Origin: Bacteroidaceae bacterium
Lineage (GTDB): Bacteria; Bacteroidota; Bacteroidia; Bacteroidales; Bacteroidaceae
NCBI GenBank assembly: GCA_017551845.1
Contig: JAFZKR010000124.1
Location: forward strand, 1 to 8,150
Reading direction: 5' to 3'
DNA length: 8,150 nt
Positions 5,558 through 8,150 of this stretch are shown here, piece after piece. Position 1 is the stretch's first letter, and each line of letters begins with the position of its first letter. The notes beneath the pieces were generated by a model. The model did not search any database. It worked only from the letters and a program-made list of their open reading frames with translations, and was not told where the DNA came from. The translations under genes were made by a program, and so were the position numbers.

Positions 5558-6733
5558 TCACTCGGCCACCAGCTGTGCAATCTTCCCGTCCAGACTCTTC
5601 TGGTCATCGGGCCGCTCCACGATATTGCCTTCGCGGTCAATGAGGAAGGCGGTAGGAATCGTGCTCACGTTATAAGACCTGAGATACTGCGATCCAAGGC
5701 TGTTCTCGTCATGCACGCACACCCACGGCAGGTTCACGGCCGCATTCACCCAGAAACTCTCGTCGCTGTCCACTGACACCTGATAAATCTCGAAGCCCTT
5801 GCTGCTGTACTTGTTATATAATTCACGCATGGCCAGGTTGTAGTTCGATGACCACTCCGTCTTGTACGCGGTGAAATCCAGCAGCACCACACTCCCCTTC
5901 AGGCTGCTCAGGCTGCGTATCTTCCCCTTCACGTCGGGCAGCTCGATATCTATCAGCCCCGTCTCATTCACCACGATACTGTTGAACAGCTCCATAGTCT
6001 CTTCCGATGCCGGTTTCGTCCGGGGCTGCGTCCTGGACATACCCTTCATGGCCACATTATGCAGATGCGCCGTCCTAACGGCATCCGGATAATACATATC
6101 CATCTGAGTGGCCACAGCTGCAAAACAGCGGGCATCCTGACGGTCAACCTGCGGATTGAACAGCATCTGCCCGTTGGCGCTTATGAACAGCACGTAATAG
6201 GCGTATGGCGTACTCGGGTCAGGATAAATGTAACCGTTCATCAGGTCGCTCTTGAACACATCCACCAGCTCCTGCACACGCCCCTGCAGCACGCCCGTCT
6301 CAATACCTGAAAACTCATCGTACGTGCGGCGCAGGTCACGCATGAACTGCATCTGCCGGAGCATAATCTCCTTCAGCTTCACACAGTTCTCCGAGCCCTC
6401 CACCGTATAGCCTGTCTGCATAGTGGGCAGGTCGGCCTTCACGGTCACAGTCTCCGTTGAGTCAATCACCAGATTCACATACTGGTTCCCTATCCTGAGG
6501 CGGTAGAAATCGAAGCACTCCTCCGGAGCCGGTTCGCCGAAGCTGAAAGCGCCGTCGGCACCCAGTTTCACGGAATCCAACGTCTCAATCCTGTCAATGG
6601 CCACATGGTCCAGATAGAGCGTCTTGCCCTCGGCTCCGGTTATACCGCCATTTACAGCAAACCTGTCAACTGCTGGTTGACAGGCTGCACTCAATATAGA
6701 TATTGCCAGTAAGGCAATGTCAATTCTCCTCAT
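5558..6733 (-). CDS. Putative lipoprotein: DUF4369-like domain plus TlpA/thioredoxin-like domain lacking the CxxC
   Basis: The product has 391 residues. The N-terminus [18 protein letters not shown] is a lipoprotein signal with the acceptor Cys18 (L-S-A-A-C, a slightly relaxed lipobox). No acidic export tag follows the Cys, so it may face the periplasm. Residues about 25-115 resemble DUF4369 ([43 protein letters not shown]), and residues 120-255 are helical. Residues 265-391 are a thioredoxin-like fold: [33 protein letters not shown], then [16 protein letters not shown] with the cis-proline P360. Where TlpA and ResA have W-C-x-x-C, this protein reads AYKTEWSS with no cysteine, so ordinary disulfide chemistry is not expected. 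ATG 6733 is supported by the signal peptide; its start overlaps the end of pnp by 14 bases, which suggests translational coupling. A longer frame upstream is antiphase pnp sequence. Confidence 0.88.
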   Translation of the reverse strand: MRRIDIALLAISILSAACQPAVDRFAVNGGITGAEGKTLYLDHVAIDRIETLDSVKLGADGAFSFGEPAPEECFDFYRLRIGNQYVNLVIDSTETVTVKADLPTMQTGYTVEGSENCVKLKEIMLRQMQFMRDLRRTYDEFSGIETGVLQGRVQELVDVFKSDLMNGYIYPDPSTPYAYYVLFISANGQMLFNPQVDRQDARCFAAVATQMDMYYPDAVRTAHLHNVAMKGMSRTQPRTKPASEETMELFNSIVVNETGLIDIELPDVKGKIRSLSSLKGSVVLLDFTAYKTEWSSNYNLAMRELYNKYSSKGFEIYQVSVDSDESFWVNAAVNLPWVCVHDENSLGSQYLRSYNVSTIPTAFLIDREGNIVERPDDQKSLDGKIAQLVAE

Positions 6734-8150
6734 TATTGTTACGGTCTTCGTTGTTCCGTCTGAACCTTCTGTCACCGCCGAAGGGACGATGTCCGCGCTC
6801 ACCACGCTCGCCACGTTCACCACGTTCGCCGCGGTCACTGTGCTCCTGACGCTCCTGACGCGGAGGTCTGGCCGGACGCTCCTCGTAACCCTCGGGCTTC
6901 TCGAACAGCACCCTGCGTGACAGCTTGAACTTACCGGTTTTGGCGTCGATGTCAATCAGCTTGACCTGGATCTTGTCGCCCTCCTTGATGCCGGTCTCCT
7001 CGATGGTCTCGTAGCGCTTCCAGTCAATCTCACTGATGTGCAGCAGACCGTCCTTACCGGGCAGGAACTCCACGAACAGGCCGTAAGGCATTACTGAACG
7101 GACAGTACCGTCATAAACCTCACCTACCTCAGGAATGGCAACGATAGCGCGTATCTTGGCCAGAGCAGCCTCGATGCTGTCGCGGTTGGAAGCAGCAACC
7201 TCAATCTTGCCTACGCCGTCCACCTCATCAATGCTGATGGTAGCGCCGGTCTCCTCCTGCATACCCTGTATGATCTTTCCGCCCGGGCCAATGACTGCAC
7301 CGATGAACTCCTTGGGAATGGTAAGGGTCTCAATGCGGGGTGCATGGGGCTTGAGGTCGGCACGAGGCTCAGCGATAGTCTCGGTTATCTTGCTCAGTAT
7401 ATACTCACGTCCTGCCTTGGCCTGAGCCAGAGCCTTCTCCAGAATCTCGTATGAAAGTCCGTCGCACTTGATATCCATCTGTGTGGCGGTAAGACCCTTC
7501 ACGGTACCGGTGGTCTTGAAGTCCATATCACCCAGATGATCCTCATCACCAAGGATATCGGAAAGAACAGCATACTTGTCCTCGCCCGGGTTCTTGATAA
7601 GACCCATTGCTATACCTGATACGGGGTTCTTTATCTTTACGCCGGCATCCATAAGAGCAAGTGTACCTGCGCACACGGTAGCCATTGATGAAGAACCGTT
7701 TGACTCAAGGATATCGGATACTACGCGTACGCAGTAAGGATAATCCTCGGGAATCTGACCTTTCAGTGCGCGCCAAGCCAGATGGCCGTGACCAATCTCG
7801 CGACGTCCGGTGCTGCGCTGAGCCTTAGCCTCGCCTGTGCAGAAAGGCGGGAAGTTGTAGTGGAGCAGGAAACGCTCGTCGTGCTGGTCCAGCACATCAT
7901 CCACCATCTTCTCATCCTCCTTGGTACCCAGTGTAACAGAGCACAGAGCCTGTGTCTCACCACGGGTGAATATCGATGATCCGTGAGGTCCGGGCAGATA
8001 ACCCACCTCGCACCAGATAGGACGGATATCGGTTGTCTTACGGCCGTCCAGACGCTTGCCCTCATCGAGCACGCAGCGACGCATTGCATCGCGCTCCACA
8101 TCGTGGTAGTAACGGTCTATCAGGGCGTCCTTCTCGGCCAGCTCATCCTC
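6720..8150 (-). CDS. pnp: Polynucleotide phosphorylase (5' part outside window)
   Basis: The last 476 residues are present; the frame is open to base 8150 ([17 protein letters not shown] leads in) and roughly the first third of the protein lies outside. PNPase degrades RNA 3'-5' by phosphorolysis as a ring-shaped trimer in the degradosome. In order, counting from the window edge: the end of the helical linker; the second RNase PH domain with [14 protein letters not shown] (about 63-76) and the catalytic [13 protein letters not shown], whose aspartates 204 and 210 and Lys212 correspond to E. coli D486, D492 and K494; a KH domain with the GxxG loop IGPGGKIIQ (287-295); an S1 domain (about 342-417, [32 protein letters not shown]); and an Arg/Gly/Glu/Asn-rich tail that ends NNNEEN. 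The GTG at 8099 is internal, not the start. The TGA stop overlaps the next gene. Confidence 0.97.
   Translation of the reverse strand, partial: EDELAEKDALIDRYYHDVERDAMRRCVLDEGKRLDGRKTTDIRPIWCEVGYLPGPHGSSIFTRGETQALCSVTLGTKEDEKMVDDVLDQHDERFLLHYNFPPFCTGEAKAQRSTGRREIGHGHLAWRALKGQIPEDYPYCVRVVSDILESNGSSSMATVCAGTLALMDAGVKIKNPVSGIAMGLIKNPGEDKYAVLSDILGDEDHLGDMDFKTTGTVKGLTATQMDIKCDGLSYEILEKALAQAKAGREYILSKITETIAEPRADLKPHAPRIETLTIPKEFIGAVIGPGGKIIQGMQEETGATISIDEVDGVGKIEVAASNRDSIEAALAKIRAIVAIPEVGEVYDGTVRSVMPYGLFVEFLPGKDGLLHISEIDWKRYETIEETGIKEGDKIQVKLIDIDAKTGKFKLSRRVLFEKPEGYEERPARPPRQERQEHSDRGERGERGERGERGHRPFGGDRRFRRNNEDRNNNEEN
6797..6832 (-). repeat. Four 9-base repeats encoding Gly-Glu-Arg units in the PNPase tail
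   Basis: On the plus strand the units are GCTCACCAC, GCTCGCCAC, GTTCACCAC and GTTCGCCGC, encoding [14 protein letters not shown] in the C-terminal extension after the S1 domain. Most differences between units are synonymous. Nine-base in-frame repeats can gain or lose units by slippage without breaking the frame. The tail is low-complexity and cationic/acidic mixed; RG-rich tails often bind RNA or partner proteins. Confidence 0.75.

Noticed and set aside
6734..6955. Extension of the lipoprotein frame upstream to 6955
   Set aside because: It lies out of frame within the pnp tail and gives a Ser/Arg/Val-rich peptide. The signal peptide at 6733 marks the real start.
7763..8101. Minus-strand 112-codon frame within pnp
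   Set aside because: It is a shadow frame of pnp with no recognisable domain, while the pnp frame matches PNPase along its whole length.

Overview
The window looks like chromosomal DNA of a gut-type member of the order Bacteroidales (Bacteroides, Phocaeicola or Prevotella relatives). The signs are: a DUF4369/thioredoxin-like lipoprotein; secreted proteins with the 'VDLGLSVKWATCNVGA' (Fibrobacter succinogenes major paralogous, FISUMP-like) domain; a C-terminal 'IYNLNGQ...GRKVLIK' tail; two promoters with the Bacteroidetes TAnnTTTG -7 box and TTG -33 box; and an almost complete lack of GGAGG-type ribosome binding sites. I cannot name the species.

Every supported gene lies on the minus strand, so transcription runs from right to left. 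At the right end (8150 to 5558) the last two thirds of pnp (polynucleotide phosphorylase) overlaps by 14 bases the start of a TlpA-like lipoprotein that has lost its CxxC. Next (5522 to 4915) comes greA with its own promoter and a leader hairpin resembling an intrinsic terminator. From 4850 to 930 follow a HIT-family protein, a 561-residue secreted protein with a WRLP/FISUMP-like domain, a 250-residue secreted FISUMP-like protein, and a bile acid:sodium symporter family (BASS) transporter. At the left end (711 to 1) a third FISUMP-like protein with a carboxypeptidase-regulatory-like domain runs off the window behind a clear promoter and a pair of upstream heptamers. Between it and the transporter lies a possible broken gene end (796-890).

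The most notable content is a family of four short palindromes (891-930, 1915-1952, 2711-2763, 4869-4909) built around GGGGAC-W-GTCCCC or a close variant. Each sits within 0-5 bases of the TAA stop codon of the gene upstream of it in transcription. The outer arms differ between copies but change in compensating pairs, and three of the four keep the same lopsided AAA/ATT step next to the G-run. One copy has a duplicated 12-base half-arm. Two nearly identical copies bracket the transporter gene. They look like mobile or structured intergenic repeats (REP-like), with possible roles as terminators or mRNA 3'-end structures. No transposase is present in the window.

Functionally, RNA decay (pnp) and transcript cleavage (greA) are housekeeping. 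The three FISUMP-like secreted proteins are accessory and of unknown function. I see no rRNA, tRNA, CRISPR array, insertion sequence or plus-strand gene that I can support.
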